From positions 1 to 64,000 of the forward strand of contig JAVKCD010000018.1 in NCBI GenBank assembly GCA_040222855.1: DNA of 64,000 nt, read 5' to 3'. The notes under the pieces were generated by a model. That model worked only from the letters and a program-made list of their open reading frames with translations. It searched no databases and had not been told where the DNA came from. Position numbers and translations under genes: made by a program. This document shows positions 1 through 8,502 of this stretch, piece by piece. This DNA is from Phycisphaeraceae bacterium. GTDB lineage: Bacteria > Planctomycetota > Phycisphaerae > Phycisphaerales > Phycisphaeraceae. The number at the start of each line of letters is the position of its first letter. Positions within the stretch are counted from its first letter, which is position 1.

Positions 1-2
1 TG

Positions 3-1568
3 ACCATCACCCCGGGCTCCGTCGTCAACCAGAACAACAGCCATCAGGTCGCCATCGTCGACAGCCTCACCAACAACGGAACATGGAACGTCAACGGGTT
101 CAACATCCCCACCACCATCACCCTCTCCGGAACCAGCACCAGCCTCACCGGTGACGGCGAAATGGTCCTATCCAACACCACACTCAACCAGGTCTCCGCG
201 CCAGGCGCAACCCTCCTCAACGACACCAACCACACCATCCGAGGCGCAGGCAACCTCCTCCTCGACAACTCCGGAATGACCAACAACGGAACCATCCTCG
301 CCCAGGGGTCCATCGCTCTCACCATCAACCCCGACGCCACAGGATTCTCCAACCTCGGAACCCTCCGCGCCGAAGGCACAGGCGGACTCGTCTTCGGCGA
401 CGGAACCTTTGAACTCAATGCCACCACCGTCGAGGTCCTCGACGGCTCAAAACTCCAGACCTCCAACGGAACCACCATCGCCAACGGTTCCCTCAGCACC
501 CAGGGCACCGGCGTCATCAACCTCGAGACCGCCACCACCCTCGACAACATCACACTTGACAATGCAAGCCTGACCCGAGTCGGCAACGCTGATACCGTCA
601 CCATCGCCAACGGCCTCACCAACAACGGACGCCTCGAAGTCAACGGCTTCAACATCCCCACCACCCTGTCCTTCGACGGATCACAAACCATCAGCGGCAC
701 CGGCGAAATCGCCTACAGCAACTCCAGCCTCAACCGCCTGATCGCTTCCTCAGGCAGCACCATAACCAACGCCGCCGGGCACACCATCTCAGGCGTCATC
801 CCCACCTTCCTCGCCAACGACGCCGGCATGATCAACCACGGCACCATCATCGTCACCACAACCTCCGGCATCACCATCGACCCCGACGCCAACGGCTTCA
901 TCAACACCGCCACCGGAACCATGGGCGGCATCGGACGCTTCACCATGACCGACGGCACACTCGACTCCGACGGCACCCTCAGCCCCGGCTTCGACGATGA
1001 CAACCGTGGAACACTCAACATCATCGGCGACGTCAACACCTCAGCCACCTCCCTACTCGACCTCAGCCTCGGTCAGGAGGCCCCCGCAAACGGCTCCGAC
1101 CGCCTCATCATTGATGGAAACCTCGACCTTGCCGGAACCCTCGACCTCACCTTCGTCGCAGGCTTCGCCGGGACCGCCTCGAACCCTCACCGCATCGTCA
1201 CCGCCGACAGCATCACCGGCAACTTCGACTCTGTCACAATCAACAACATCGAACTCGACAGCCTCGTGACCATCATCCAGACCGCCACCACCATCGACGT
1301 CGCTCTCGACGTGCTCCTCGGCGACGCCAACCTCGACGGAACCGTCGATCTCATCGACCTCTCCATCCTCGCCACCAACTTCGGCGGGACCGGCCCCTTC
1401 CTCTTCACCGACGCCGACTTCAACTTCGACGACGCCGTCGACCTCATCGACCTCTCCATCCTCGCCGCAAACTTCGGCACCTCCATCCCCGTCCCCGAAC
1501 CCACCACCGCCACCGCCCTCACCCTCCTCGCACTCACCACCACCCGCCGCCGCCGAAACGTCGCCTGA
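3..1568 (+). CDS. Secreted beta-strand repeat protein with dockerin pair and PEP anchor (5' truncated by window edge)
   Basis: The reading frame is open from the first bases of the window, so the start lies upstream. What is visible is low-complexity, Asn/Thr/Gly-rich beta-strand sequence. The segment NGFNIPTT recurs 549 nt (183 residues) later, at about nt 93 and nt 642, each time after LTNNG, so the protein is built from repeats of about 183 residues and probably extends further upstream. A non-repeat region (about nt 960-1310) leads to two calcium-loop motifs of dockerin type (GDANLDGTVDLIDLSILA and a second DADFNFDDAVDLIDLSILA), then VPEP, a short hydrophobic stretch and RRRR at the C-terminus, the layout of a PEP-type surface anchor. 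Likely an exported, surface-attached structural or adhesive protein; ligand unknown. Confidence 0.8.
   Translation, partial: TITPGSVVNQNNSHQVAIVDSLTNNGTWNVNGFNIPTTITLSGTSTSLTGDGEMVLSNTTLNQVSAPGATLLNDTNHTIRGAGNLLLDNSGMTNNGTILAQGSIALTINPDATGFSNLGTLRAEGTGGLVFGDGTFELNATTVEVLDGSKLQTSNGTTIANGSLSTQGTGVINLETATTLDNITLDNASLTRVGNADTVTIANGLTNNGRLEVNGFNIPTTLSFDGSQTISGTGEIAYSNSSLNRLIASSGSTITNAAGHTISGVIPTFLANDAGMINHGTIIVTTTSGITIDPDANGFINTATGTMGGIGRFTMTDGTLDSDGTLSPGFDDDNRGTLNIIGDVNTSATSLLDLSLGQEAPANGSDRLIIDGNLDLAGTLDLTFVAGFAGTASNPHRIVTADSITGNFDSVTINNIELDSLVTIIQTATTIDVALDVLLGDANLDGTVDLIDLSILATNFGGTGPFLFTDADFNFDDAVDLIDLSILAANFGTSIPVPEPTTATALTLLALTTTRRRRNVA
93..700 (+). repeat. 183-residue coding repeat (two copies seen)
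   Basis: Two in-frame copies of a coding repeat start near nt 93 and nt 642, spaced exactly 549 nt. The best conserved block encodes LTNNG, five residues, then NGFNIPTT, followed by a less conserved GTGE stretch. Copy boundaries upstream of the window cannot be seen. Confidence 0.6.
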
Positions 1569-1590
1569 CCTGGGCCGACCAACAACCTTC

Positions 1591-1613
1591 CGGGTGCCAC
1601 TTACGGGTGGCAC
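1591..1613. repeat. Intergenic hairpin with head CCGGGTGCCAC (copy 1)
   Basis: Just downstream of the repeat-protein gene, GTGCCAC (1594-1600) pairs with GTGGCAC (1607-1613) over a 6-nt loop. The head CCGGGTGCCAC recurs at 33639 and 38623, in both cases followed by a short inverted repeat in non-coding DNA. There is no T-run after the stem, so it does not look like a simple terminator. Confidence 0.5.
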
Positions 1614-1920
1614 ATTGCACGCTAGAGACGTGCTGTGTGCAGAGACCTTCACGGTGCAGAGTCTTGAGTACAGTCACCTTGGACGCAGAGACTTCGGCGG
1701 GTGGCCGGGGTCCGGCGCAGCCGGCCCCCGGATCCAGAAGCAGCAAATCCTGTTTGATTAAAGTGAACAAGCCCCCGGTGCAAGCCGGGTGGACCTTCGC
1801 TCAAAATCACACCCCACGCGGAACCAAACCTCCCCCGTGCGCATCAAACCGGCCTCGTGCAGTAAGGATGCAGAGCTTAACGAAGGCTCGCTAACGGACC
1901 ACACCGCGCGCACAAAGCAC

Positions 1921-1958
1921 CGTCGTTCACACCCCATCGGTCACGTTTGATTGACGAG
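1921..1958 (-). repeat. Short dispersed repeat, intergenic copy
   Basis: The block CGTCGTTC, ten variable bases, then GGTCACGTTTGATTGACGAG is matched at 40533-40570 with identical spacing. There the minus strand is translated inside a lipoprotein gene. Here the same minus-strand frame would read SIKRD, and reaches a stop codon further on, with no recognisable gene start. Confidence 0.6.
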
Positions 1959-2020
1959 CACGGCCGCTTACCCGGCGATTCCATCACAAACTCGACCGCT
2001 TCAGACCCTCTTTACGACAC

Positions 2021-2851
2021 TCAACCCGTAAACGCAGTCGGGCCGCCATACCCAAACAGGATGTAGTACATGTCCTTGAAGAACTTAGCCAGAAAGAAGT
2101 TAAGCACGATGATCGCAATAAAAGCCGTCACAAACGAGTCCGTCGCCGCCCGACCAACCCCCTGAGCCCCCGACCCGCAATGAAAACCCTTGTAACACGA
2201 GATCAACCCGATCGTTAAGCCAAAAATCAGCGCCTTGCCCAAACCCGTGAAAATATCCCAGTTCCCAATAAAGCGTTGTGAAAAGTCCCAGTACAGCCGC
2301 GAATCAACCCCGAACCCCCACACGCACACCACGTGCCCACCAAACACCCCCATCAGGTTCGAGAACACCGTCAGCACCGGCACCATCACCACACAAGCCA
2401 CCACCCGCGGGACCACCAGATAATCCACCGGGTCCGCCCCCATCACCCGGATCGCGTCGATCTGCTCCGTCACCTTCATCGACCCCAGCTCCGCCGAGAT
2501 CGCACCCCCCACCCGGCCCGCGATCATCACCGCCGCCAGCACCGGCCCGATCTGCCTCAGCACCGACAGACCGATGATCCCCCCCAGCCGCGACTCCTGA
2601 CCAATCGCCTCAAACTGATCAAACGCCTCGATCCCCAGCACCGCACCCACAAACAGCCCCACCAGCCCCACCACCGGGATCGAACGCGTCCCGATCGAAT
2701 AGAACTGAGGCAGCAACAACCCCACACGACTCCGACCGCTAAGCCAGTGCCCCGTCCACCACCCCGCCGACAGCGAAAATCGCGTAAATGCCCCGAACTG
2801 ACCCAGGTTGTACTCGACCGCAGCGCCAAATCCCGCAACGGTTCTGAGCAT
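2021..2851 (-). CDS. MlaE-type ABC transporter permease
   Basis: 276 residues, usual for the MlaE/YrbE permease family, which moves phospholipids between inner and outer membrane with an ATPase (MlaF) and an MCE-domain protein (MlaD). The family signature is plain: ELGSMKVTEQIDAIRVMGAD followed by P, D and LVVPR. Several hydrophobic segments follow it. The ATG has a GGAGAG ribosome site about 7 nt upstream. No ATPase or MCE gene is adjacent: the next gene upstream on this strand is tRNA-His and the downstream neighbour is convergent. Partners must be encoded elsewhere. The family is secure; lipid transport as the role is inferred from the family. Confidence 0.88.
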   Translation of the reverse strand: MLRTVAGFGAAVEYNLGQFGAFTRFSLSAGWWTGHWLSGRSRVGLLLPQFYSIGTRSIPVVGLVGLFVGAVLGIEAFDQFEAIGQESRLGGIIGLSVLRQIGPVLAAVMIAGRVGGAISAELGSMKVTEQIDAIRVMGADPVDYLVVPRVVACVVMVPVLTVFSNLMGVFGGHVVCVWGFGVDSRLYWDFSQRFIGNWDIFTGLGKALIFGLTIGLISCYKGFHCGSGAQGVGRAATDSFVTAFIAIIVLNFFLAKFFKDMYYILFGYGGPTAFTG

Positions 2852-2946
2852 CAGCTAACTCTCCGGCAGGGCCCGCCAACGACGGGCTCGCTACCCCACC
2901 CACACTGACTACCGCAGCCCAACCGGACGCAACAGCCTCGAAAAAG

Positions 2947-3021
2947 GGTGAACAACGGGGCTCGAACCCGCGACCTCCGCGACCACAACGCGGCGCTCTA
3001 GCCAACTGAGCTATGCTCACC
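2947..3021 (-). tRNA. tRNA-His (anticodon GTG)
   Basis: The minus strand folds as a full cloverleaf. The acceptor stem begins with the extra G typical of tRNA-His, facing C73. The D-arm is GCTC-AGTTGGCTA-GAGC. The anticodon stem CCGCG/CGCGG carries the loop TTGTGGT with anticodon GTG. The T-arm has the loop TTCGAGC. CCA is not encoded. It lies about 95 nt upstream of the MlaE-like gene on the same strand. Confidence 0.95.
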
Positions 3022-3256
3022 ATCCGCCGCGGGCAAGCAACTCGCCTGCGGCCCAAAAGCATAATCCCAACCCGCCCACCCGGTCAATCAGCCACGCCCC
3101 CCCAATTCCCCCACTCAATAGGGTATTCCCCTCTGGTATCCCCGCTAATCATCTGTCAAAATCAAACTCAGCGTTTGAATCTGTCGCATCTCTCAAAGTC
3201 TCACCTCAAACGCCCGGTTTCGAGCCCACAACCCATCTCAGTCAGAGGAGTGAGTC

Positions 3257-5242
3257 ATGAACTTGAGCGCGCGCACGACCTTATCCATCGCACTGTCCGC
3301 CTTCCTCGCCTGCCCGCTGGCGGCCGCGCCGCTGGATGACATCGCCGAAGAAACCGTCACCGGCCGACAGACCTCGCCGCCCAACTACGGCTGGGGCTAC
3401 GGCTACGACATCGAGTTCGAGGACTCGGCCCTCAACATCAGCATGGACATCAAACTCGAGTTCGACGACGGCATCTCCGCAGAAACCCAGGCCGCCCTCA
3501 AAGACACATGGGAAGCTGGCATCGAGAGCACCTGGAACGACAAGTTCGACGTCATCAAGGACGGCACCTGGCGCTTCCCCATCAACGTCGAGGTCAACTG
3601 GGTCGATCCCCACCACACCGTCCGCGTCCGGCCCGGGCCAGCGACCAGTACCTCGAACACCTGGGACACCAAGGACAACGGCAACGTCGCCGCCCACGAG
3701 TTCGGCCACCTCTTCGGACTCTTCGACGAGTACGCCGGAGGCGCCCTCGACGGCGACATGACCCTCGACGGCACCTCGATCATGGGCGTCTCCCCCACCG
3801 CGACCGGCGCGCCACCCAAATCACGGCACTACCAGGGCTTCCTCGACTGGCTCTCCGCCAAGAGCCCCACCCAGACCTTCACCCTCGAACCCCACGTCCA
3901 GGGCAGCGTCGAGGTCATCGGTGCCCTGAGCAACTTCGATGTCCGAAACAACTCCGGTATGAACGCCAACGATTTCGAGATCGAACTGGGTAACGTCGAG
4001 CCCGAAGACATCGAAGGCACCTTCCCCGGCTTTGGCGACCCCGATCCCGACATCACCGACACAGGCGATGGCGTCAAGATCCGCTGGGCTGGCTCCGACA
4101 TCCCCAATGGCTCGCTCGAACACTTCGGCGTCAGCCTCAAAGACGGCACCCAGGCCGAGTCCGCCAAGGCCACCTGGACCAAAGATGGCGTGGAGATCGC
4201 TTTCAATCCGGGCACGGGCATCGACCAGTACTACGCCGCCGCCGCAGGACTCCCCGATGGCATGACCTCCACGATCCGCAACACCTCAAACCAGCCGCTG
4301 CTGGTCGCGTTCCGCCACTCCGACATCCTCGACGAGCCCCTGCTGCTGCCCGACCTCAACCAATCGCTGGAGCTCCCCTGGCTCGGCGGCGGGTTGTTCA
4401 CCGAGCCGATCTTCCTTGAACCGGGACAGTTCCTCGTCGATATCTTCGACCTGGCCCAGCCCGGCGCGACCGAAGCGGGCACCGGCATCGGCCGTGCAGT
4501 GGTCAGCCAGATCCAGGTCCTCGACCCCGAAACCCTCGAACTACTCACGTTCTTCACCAATCAGGGCACCGCCGCCGCGCTCCCGCCCCAGTTCGACCTG
4601 GTGCTCGGCGACTTCAATCAGGACAACACCTACAACCAACTCGACATCGAGTTGTTGGAACTCGCCCTCAACGCCCCCCAGCTCTATCTCGATCAATCGG
4701 GCCTGTCGCCTCAGGACATCGTGACGCTCGGCGACTTCACCGGTGATGGCCTGTTCGATGTCAACGACCTACTCCTACTGCCCGACTTCCCCAATGACGA
4801 CACCCTCGGCGTTCCCTCGATCTGGGGCGACCTCGACGCCAACGAACAACTCGACGAGCAAGACCTGGTCCTGCTCGCCCAGGCCATCAACAACGGCCTG
4901 ATCGGGGCACCCTGGGACTTCGACCTCGATGGCGTCGCCACCCCCGCTGACACCCAGTTCTGGGTCGAAGTCATCTTCGGCACGCTGCTAGGCGACGCCA
5001 ACCTCGACTTCAACGTCGATCTCATCGACCTCTCGATCCTGGCGACCCACTTCGGCCAGCCCGGTTTCTTCTTTCAGGGCGACTTCAATGGCGACCTCGT
5101 CATCGACCTGATCGACCTGTCGATCCTGGCCACCAACTTCGGCTTGGGCGGAGAGGTCATCGGCACCACGCCCGAGCCCGCCTCCGCCTCGCTGATCGGC
5201 CTCGGTCTCGCCATCGCCACCCGACGACGCCGGATCGACTGA
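3257..5242 (+). CDS. Secreted metzincin-like zinc protease with six calcium-loop (dockerin-type) repeats and PEP anchor
   Basis: 661 residues. A signal peptide (residues 1-24, ending AAA) follows a strong GAGGAG ribosome site. The motif HEFGHLFGLFDEY at residues 147-159 fits HExxHxxGxxD, the metzincin form in which Asp is the third zinc ligand, as in snapalysin. SIMG near residue 176 fits the Met-turn. After a middle region (about 210-440) come six loops of EF-hand/dockerin type (GDFNQD, GDFTGD, GDLDAN, WDFDLD, GDANLD, GDFNGD), about residues 450-640. The C-terminus has TPEP, a hydrophobic stretch and RRRR. Probably an exported, surface-anchored protease. The last dockerin pair closely resembles that of the gene at the window start, in DNA as well as protein. 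Substrate unknown. Confidence 0.85.
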   Translation: MNLSARTTLSIALSAFLACPLAAAPLDDIAEETVTGRQTSPPNYGWGYGYDIEFEDSALNISMDIKLEFDDGISAETQAALKDTWEAGIESTWNDKFDVIKDGTWRFPINVEVNWVDPHHTVRVRPGPATSTSNTWDTKDNGNVAAHEFGHLFGLFDEYAGGALDGDMTLDGTSIMGVSPTATGAPPKSRHYQGFLDWLSAKSPTQTFTLEPHVQGSVEVIGALSNFDVRNNSGMNANDFEIELGNVEPEDIEGTFPGFGDPDPDITDTGDGVKIRWAGSDIPNGSLEHFGVSLKDGTQAESAKATWTKDGVEIAFNPGTGIDQYYAAAAGLPDGMTSTIRNTSNQPLLVAFRHSDILDEPLLLPDLNQSLELPWLGGGLFTEPIFLEPGQFLVDIFDLAQPGATEAGTGIGRAVVSQIQVLDPETLELLTFFTNQGTAAALPPQFDLVLGDFNQDNTYNQLDIELLELALNAPQLYLDQSGLSPQDIVTLGDFTGDGLFDVNDLLLLPDFPNDDTLGVPSIWGDLDANEQLDEQDLVLLAQAINNGLIGAPWDFDLDGVATPADTQFWVEVIFGTLLGDANLDFNVDLIDLSILATHFGQPGFFFQGDFNGDLVIDLIDLSILATNFGLGGEVIGTTPEPASASLIGLGLAIATRRRRID

Positions 5243-5286
5243 TCCGCTACGCTCCTGACACGCGCAACCCGTGAAAGGAGCTCACG

Positions 5287-5796
5287 ATGACCCGTCTCGC
5301 CCTGATCCTCGTCGCCCTCATGGCCGTAGCAGGCTGTGAAGCCGTGAAATCCATGGATGTGAAGGACCTGATGGACCTGAGCTTTGGAGCCGATGTCGAG
5401 AAGTTCACCTTCAACACAGGCGGAGACACCCACGCTGAGGGCTTCGGCGGCTGGAAAGTCAGCTTCGACCGCGCAGGTTCCATCAAGCTCGCGCACACCC
5501 TTAGCGGGCAGAGCACCGACTTTGAGCCCTACGCCCTGACCCCGGATCAGGCCAAGACCCTCTGGGCGGTGATCGACCGCCTGCCGTTCAAGAAGCTCAG
5601 CAAATCGGCCAAGAACGTGGCGCCCGTCCCACCCGGCACGACGATGTACGCTTTTAACTGGACCATCGACGGCAAACCCCACACTGCCACGCTGCCCTCG
5701 ACCGAAGCCCTGAAAAACTCAGGCGTCAACGCCATGGTCTCGGTGCTCGAACCGCTGATCCACGACGCCACCGGCATCCAGCCGACCCTGAAATAA
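5287..5796 (+). CDS. Predicted lipoprotein, 169 aa
   Basis: A hydrophobic leader ends in the lipobox VAGC with the lipid-accepting Cys at position 17. The start is supported by AAAGGAG 6-7 nt upstream. The mature part is about 150 residues, mixed alpha/beta in character, without a motif I recognise. It follows the protease gene after 44 nt on the same strand and precedes another lipoprotein, so co-transcription is possible. Function unknown. Confidence 0.8.
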   Translation: MTRLALILVALMAVAGCEAVKSMDVKDLMDLSFGADVEKFTFNTGGDTHAEGFGGWKVSFDRAGSIKLAHTLSGQSTDFEPYALTPDQAKTLWAVIDRLPFKKLSKSAKNVAPVPPGTTMYAFNWTIDGKPHTATLPSTEALKNSGVNAMVSVLEPLIHDATGIQPTLK

Positions 5797-5900
5797 CTAC
5801 CTGTCAGCCGCCTGTGAGGTGCCACCGGTTGCCGCTGCCCAGCCGCACAGGTATCGTCTTTTTACTCTGCCAGACAGGACCAGCGAAAGGACTCCGCGAC

Positions 5901-6383
5901 ATGGCACCACGATCGTGCCTCACTCTGCTTGCCGCTCTCACCCTCACCGCCATGCTCGCCGCGTGCTCGGACGGACCGATCTACGTCTACTCCGATGACG
6001 GCGTACTCCTTCCCAAGCAGGCCGGTGCCGGGCTCGTCCCGCGACTGCAGGAGAACTGGCTGATCCCCGATGTGCCGACACCGGTCGGCTTCCAGCCTGT
6101 GACATCGATGTGCTACGCCTCGTTCGACGGCAACGCCCGCACGATCACCCATGTCTACCAAGGACGGACTCATCTCTCGGACGCGGTGCGCTTCTTCCGC
6201 CAGAACCTCCGCGACCCGGCCCTCGGCTGGACCTTCGAGGGCATGGGTAGCACGGACAATGGCGTCCACATTCTCGACTACACCAAGGGCCCAGAGGCCT
6301 TGCAGGTGCGTATCCGCACGGAGAATGACCTCACAACCCTGAACATCGAGATCGTGTCGCGTGGGCTTGTCTCGGCCTACTGA
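5901..6383 (+). CDS. Predicted lipoprotein, 160 aa
   Basis: The chosen ATG gives a compact signal sequence with lipobox LAAC and Cys at 22; an in-frame start at 5814 would put about 29 extra residues before the leader and has no ribosome site. AAAGGA lies about 10 nt before the chosen start. The mature protein contains two Tyr residues soon after the Cys and a region (about 85-150) with alternating beta strands and a helix, suggesting a small compact domain. Not assigned to a family. The next gene begins 37 nt downstream. Confidence 0.75.
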   Translation: MAPRSCLTLLAALTLTAMLAACSDGPIYVYSDDGVLLPKQAGAGLVPRLQENWLIPDVPTPVGFQPVTSMCYASFDGNARTITHVYQGRTHLSDAVRFFRQNLRDPALGWTFEGMGSTDNGVHILDYTKGPEALQVRIRTENDLTTLNIEIVSRGLVSAY

Positions 6384-6420
6384 CCACGACTCCAAACTAG
6401 CGCTCGCGAACGAACACCCC

Positions 6421-7143
6421 ATGGCCAAACGCCCACCCGTAGAACCCAACGACGCCAACGAGAGCCTGGAAGAATCGACACTGATTCAGCTCCGGGTCTT
6501 CTACACCCAGCACCGCAACAAGATCGCTGCGGCCCTGCTGATTGCTGCCGCCTGCTTCTTCGTGCTCTCCCTGTACCAGCAGCGTCAGCGGCAGGTTCTC
6601 GAGGATTCCTGGGGTCGCCTGGCGACTGCCACCAGCCCGGCGAGCTTCCGTACCGTCGCGGAGGACTATCCCGACAAACCGGTCGCGCAGCTCGCGCTGC
6701 TCAGTGCCGCCGACCTGCTGCTCGCAGAGGCCAGCAGTGCCCGCTCAGCCGACGCTGGTCAGGTTGACATCGAAGGCAACCTCGCCGAAGCCGCCAGGCT
6801 CTATCAGCAGGCGCTCGACAAGGCCACGCAGCCACTGATCCGCATCAACGCGCTGCTGGGGCTCGCAGCCGTCGCCGAGAGCCAGAAACAATGGGATGAC
6901 GCCGAGACCTTCTACGTCCAAGCCACCGAAGCCGCTGGCGAGCGTTACCCCTTCCTCGTAAACATCTCCGAGCAACGGCTGGCGATGCTCCCCGAACTCC
7001 GTCAAGGGGTCGTCATCATCGAATCCTCGATCCTCGACGACCTTGGCATGACCGAGCCGACCAGTGAGCTCACGCCCGCGATCACGCCCGAGCCCTCCGC
7101 AACGCCGACCCTCTCGGCCCCGCCCGGGTCCCTCGCCGAGTAG
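6421..7143 (+). CDS. Membrane-anchored tetratricopeptide repeat protein, YfgM-like
   Basis: 240 residues from the ATG at 6421. A GTG at 6361 in the same frame would overlap the previous gene by 23 nt, and neither start has a clear ribosome site. A short cytosolic N-terminus is followed by one membrane segment (about residues 38-57) and then helical repeats, including GNLAEAARLYQQALDKA and a second repeat with WDDAETFYVQATEAAG. The C-terminus is Pro/Thr-rich. This layout matches YfgM-type proteins, which associate with the SecYEG translocon and periplasmic chaperones; that role is inference. Confidence 0.7.
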   Translation: MAKRPPVEPNDANESLEESTLIQLRVFYTQHRNKIAAALLIAAACFFVLSLYQQRQRQVLEDSWGRLATATSPASFRTVAEDYPDKPVAQLALLSAADLLLAEASSARSADAGQVDIEGNLAEAARLYQQALDKATQPLIRINALLGLAAVAESQKQWDDAETFYVQATEAAGERYPFLVNISEQRLAMLPELRQGVVIIESSILDDLGMTEPTSELTPAITPEPSATPTLSAPPGSLAE

Positions 7144-7155
7144 ACTCGGCGGACG

Positions 7156-8427
7156 ATGCCCCCCAACCAGCCTGATGAACCCGATCAATCGCCGGACCCG
7201 ATCGATCCGGCGGATTTCACCCAGTGGGAAGCCCGTGGCGGGGAATCGCACACCTACACCCTCTCCAAAAACGCCGCCCTCCGACTCGACCGCTACGTCC
7301 AGAATCGAGTCAAAGGCTTTAGCCGCAATCAGGTGCAGAAGCTCATCGCCCTCGGGGCCGTCACCGTCAACAGCAAGCAGGTCAAGCCGAGTCTGATGCT
7401 CAAAGAAGGCGACGTGGTCGAGATCAGCACCCCGCCCAAGCCCGGCGTCAACATCGAGCCCGAGCCCATCCCCCTCGATATCCTCTACGAGGACGATGAC
7501 ATGATCGTCATCAACAAGCAGGCCGGGATCATCGTCCACCCCGCCCGAAGCTATCTCTGCGGGACCATGCTCAACGCACTGGCCCACCACCTCATCGAGA
7601 CCGGTCAGGCTCAGTCGGCGACCCTCCCGCAGCTACCTGAGGACGAATCCGATGAAGAGGAGGAGCTGACCCTGATCCCCGGCCTCTCAGCGGTCGGTGC
7701 GGATGATGCCCGCCCGGGTGTTGTCCATCGACTCGACAAGAACACCACAGGCGTCATCGTTTTCGCCAAACGCGACAGCTCCCACTGGCTGATCGCCAAG
7801 CAGTTCGAGAGCCGCACCAACCTCAAGGCGTATCTCGCCGTCGTCCACGGCTGCCCCGACCCGCATGCGGGAGCCATCGAGGAACCGATCGGCAAACACC
7901 CGACCATTCGTGAGGCCTATGCCATCCAGCAGGAACCGCGCGGCAAGCCATCGCTGACGCTCTACCGGGTGCGCGAACGATACCAGGGCTACAGCCTGGT
8001 CGAACTCGAACTCAAGACCGGGCGCACCCACCAGATCCGCGTCCATCTCTCTTACCTAGGACACCCGATCGCTGGCGACATCCTCTATGGCGGGGAACCC
8101 ATCACGTCAGCCGAGATCACGACCCCGCCTATCCCGGCTGGCTACCGCCCCTACATGAACTACGCCCGAGAGAAAGACGAAGGCCGCCAGCTCGAACAAG
8201 TGGCCTCCGCCAACCCAGACTGCATCATCGCCCATCCAGCCCTTCACGCGGCACTGCTCCAGATCAAGCAGCCCGTCACCCACGAACTGATGACCTTCAC
8301 GGCCCCGGTCCACGACGCGATGGCGAAGCTGATCCGCACACTCCGCCAACATCCCGAGAGCGGCCCCGTCGTGACTTCGGGCACGCACGTGGACCTGAAT
8401 CAAGCTCTGCCAGACCATGGGGAATGA
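7156..8427 (+). CDS. RluA-family RNA pseudouridine synthase
   Basis: 423 residues. An S4 RNA-binding domain (about 41-90, LRLDRYVQNRVKGFSRNQV) precedes the catalytic domain. The motif GVVHRLDKNTTG carries the catalytic Asp at residue 194, and GRTHQIRVHLSYLGHPIAGD is the family's second signature. It converts uridine to pseudouridine in rRNA or tRNA; which site cannot be told from sequence. An acidic insertion (about 160-172, EDESDEEEE) sits before the catalytic motif and the C-terminus is long for the family. It starts 12 nt after the TPR gene, so the two are probably co-transcribed. Confidence 0.93.
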   Translation: MPPNQPDEPDQSPDPIDPADFTQWEARGGESHTYTLSKNAALRLDRYVQNRVKGFSRNQVQKLIALGAVTVNSKQVKPSLMLKEGDVVEISTPPKPGVNIEPEPIPLDILYEDDDMIVINKQAGIIVHPARSYLCGTMLNALAHHLIETGQAQSATLPQLPEDESDEEEELTLIPGLSAVGADDARPGVVHRLDKNTTGVIVFAKRDSSHWLIAKQFESRTNLKAYLAVVHGCPDPHAGAIEEPIGKHPTIREAYAIQQEPRGKPSLTLYRVRERYQGYSLVELELKTGRTHQIRVHLSYLGHPIAGDILYGGEPITSAEITTPPIPAGYRPYMNYAREKDEGRQLEQVASANPDCIIAHPALHAALLQIKQPVTHELMTFTAPVHDAMAKLIRTLRQHPESGPVVTSGTHVDLNQALPDHGE

Positions 8428-8502
8428 CATCCATCCGTCCTCAGGTCTCGTCTTTGACCCCGCGCTGATTTATCATCAAGACACGCCACCGAGAGGAAAC
8501 TC

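Larger units (their letters stand above)
1569..2020. other. 452-bp gap between convergent genes
   Basis: No convincing coding region. It holds the hairpin at 1591-1613, GC-rich inverted repeats around 1700-1735 and 1770-1790 (CCCGG and CCGGG arms), and the repeat element at 1921-1958. No poly-T terminator was found for either flanking gene. An RNA gene cannot be excluded but none is recognised. Confidence 0.5.

Noticed and set aside
1742-1755. TGTTTGATTAAAG as another repeat copy
   Set aside because: The match ends after TTTGATT and no flanking block is conserved.
1945-1958. TTTGATTGACG considered as a promoter -35 region
   Set aside because: No -10 element at suitable distance in either copy, and the copy at 40551 is inside a coding region.
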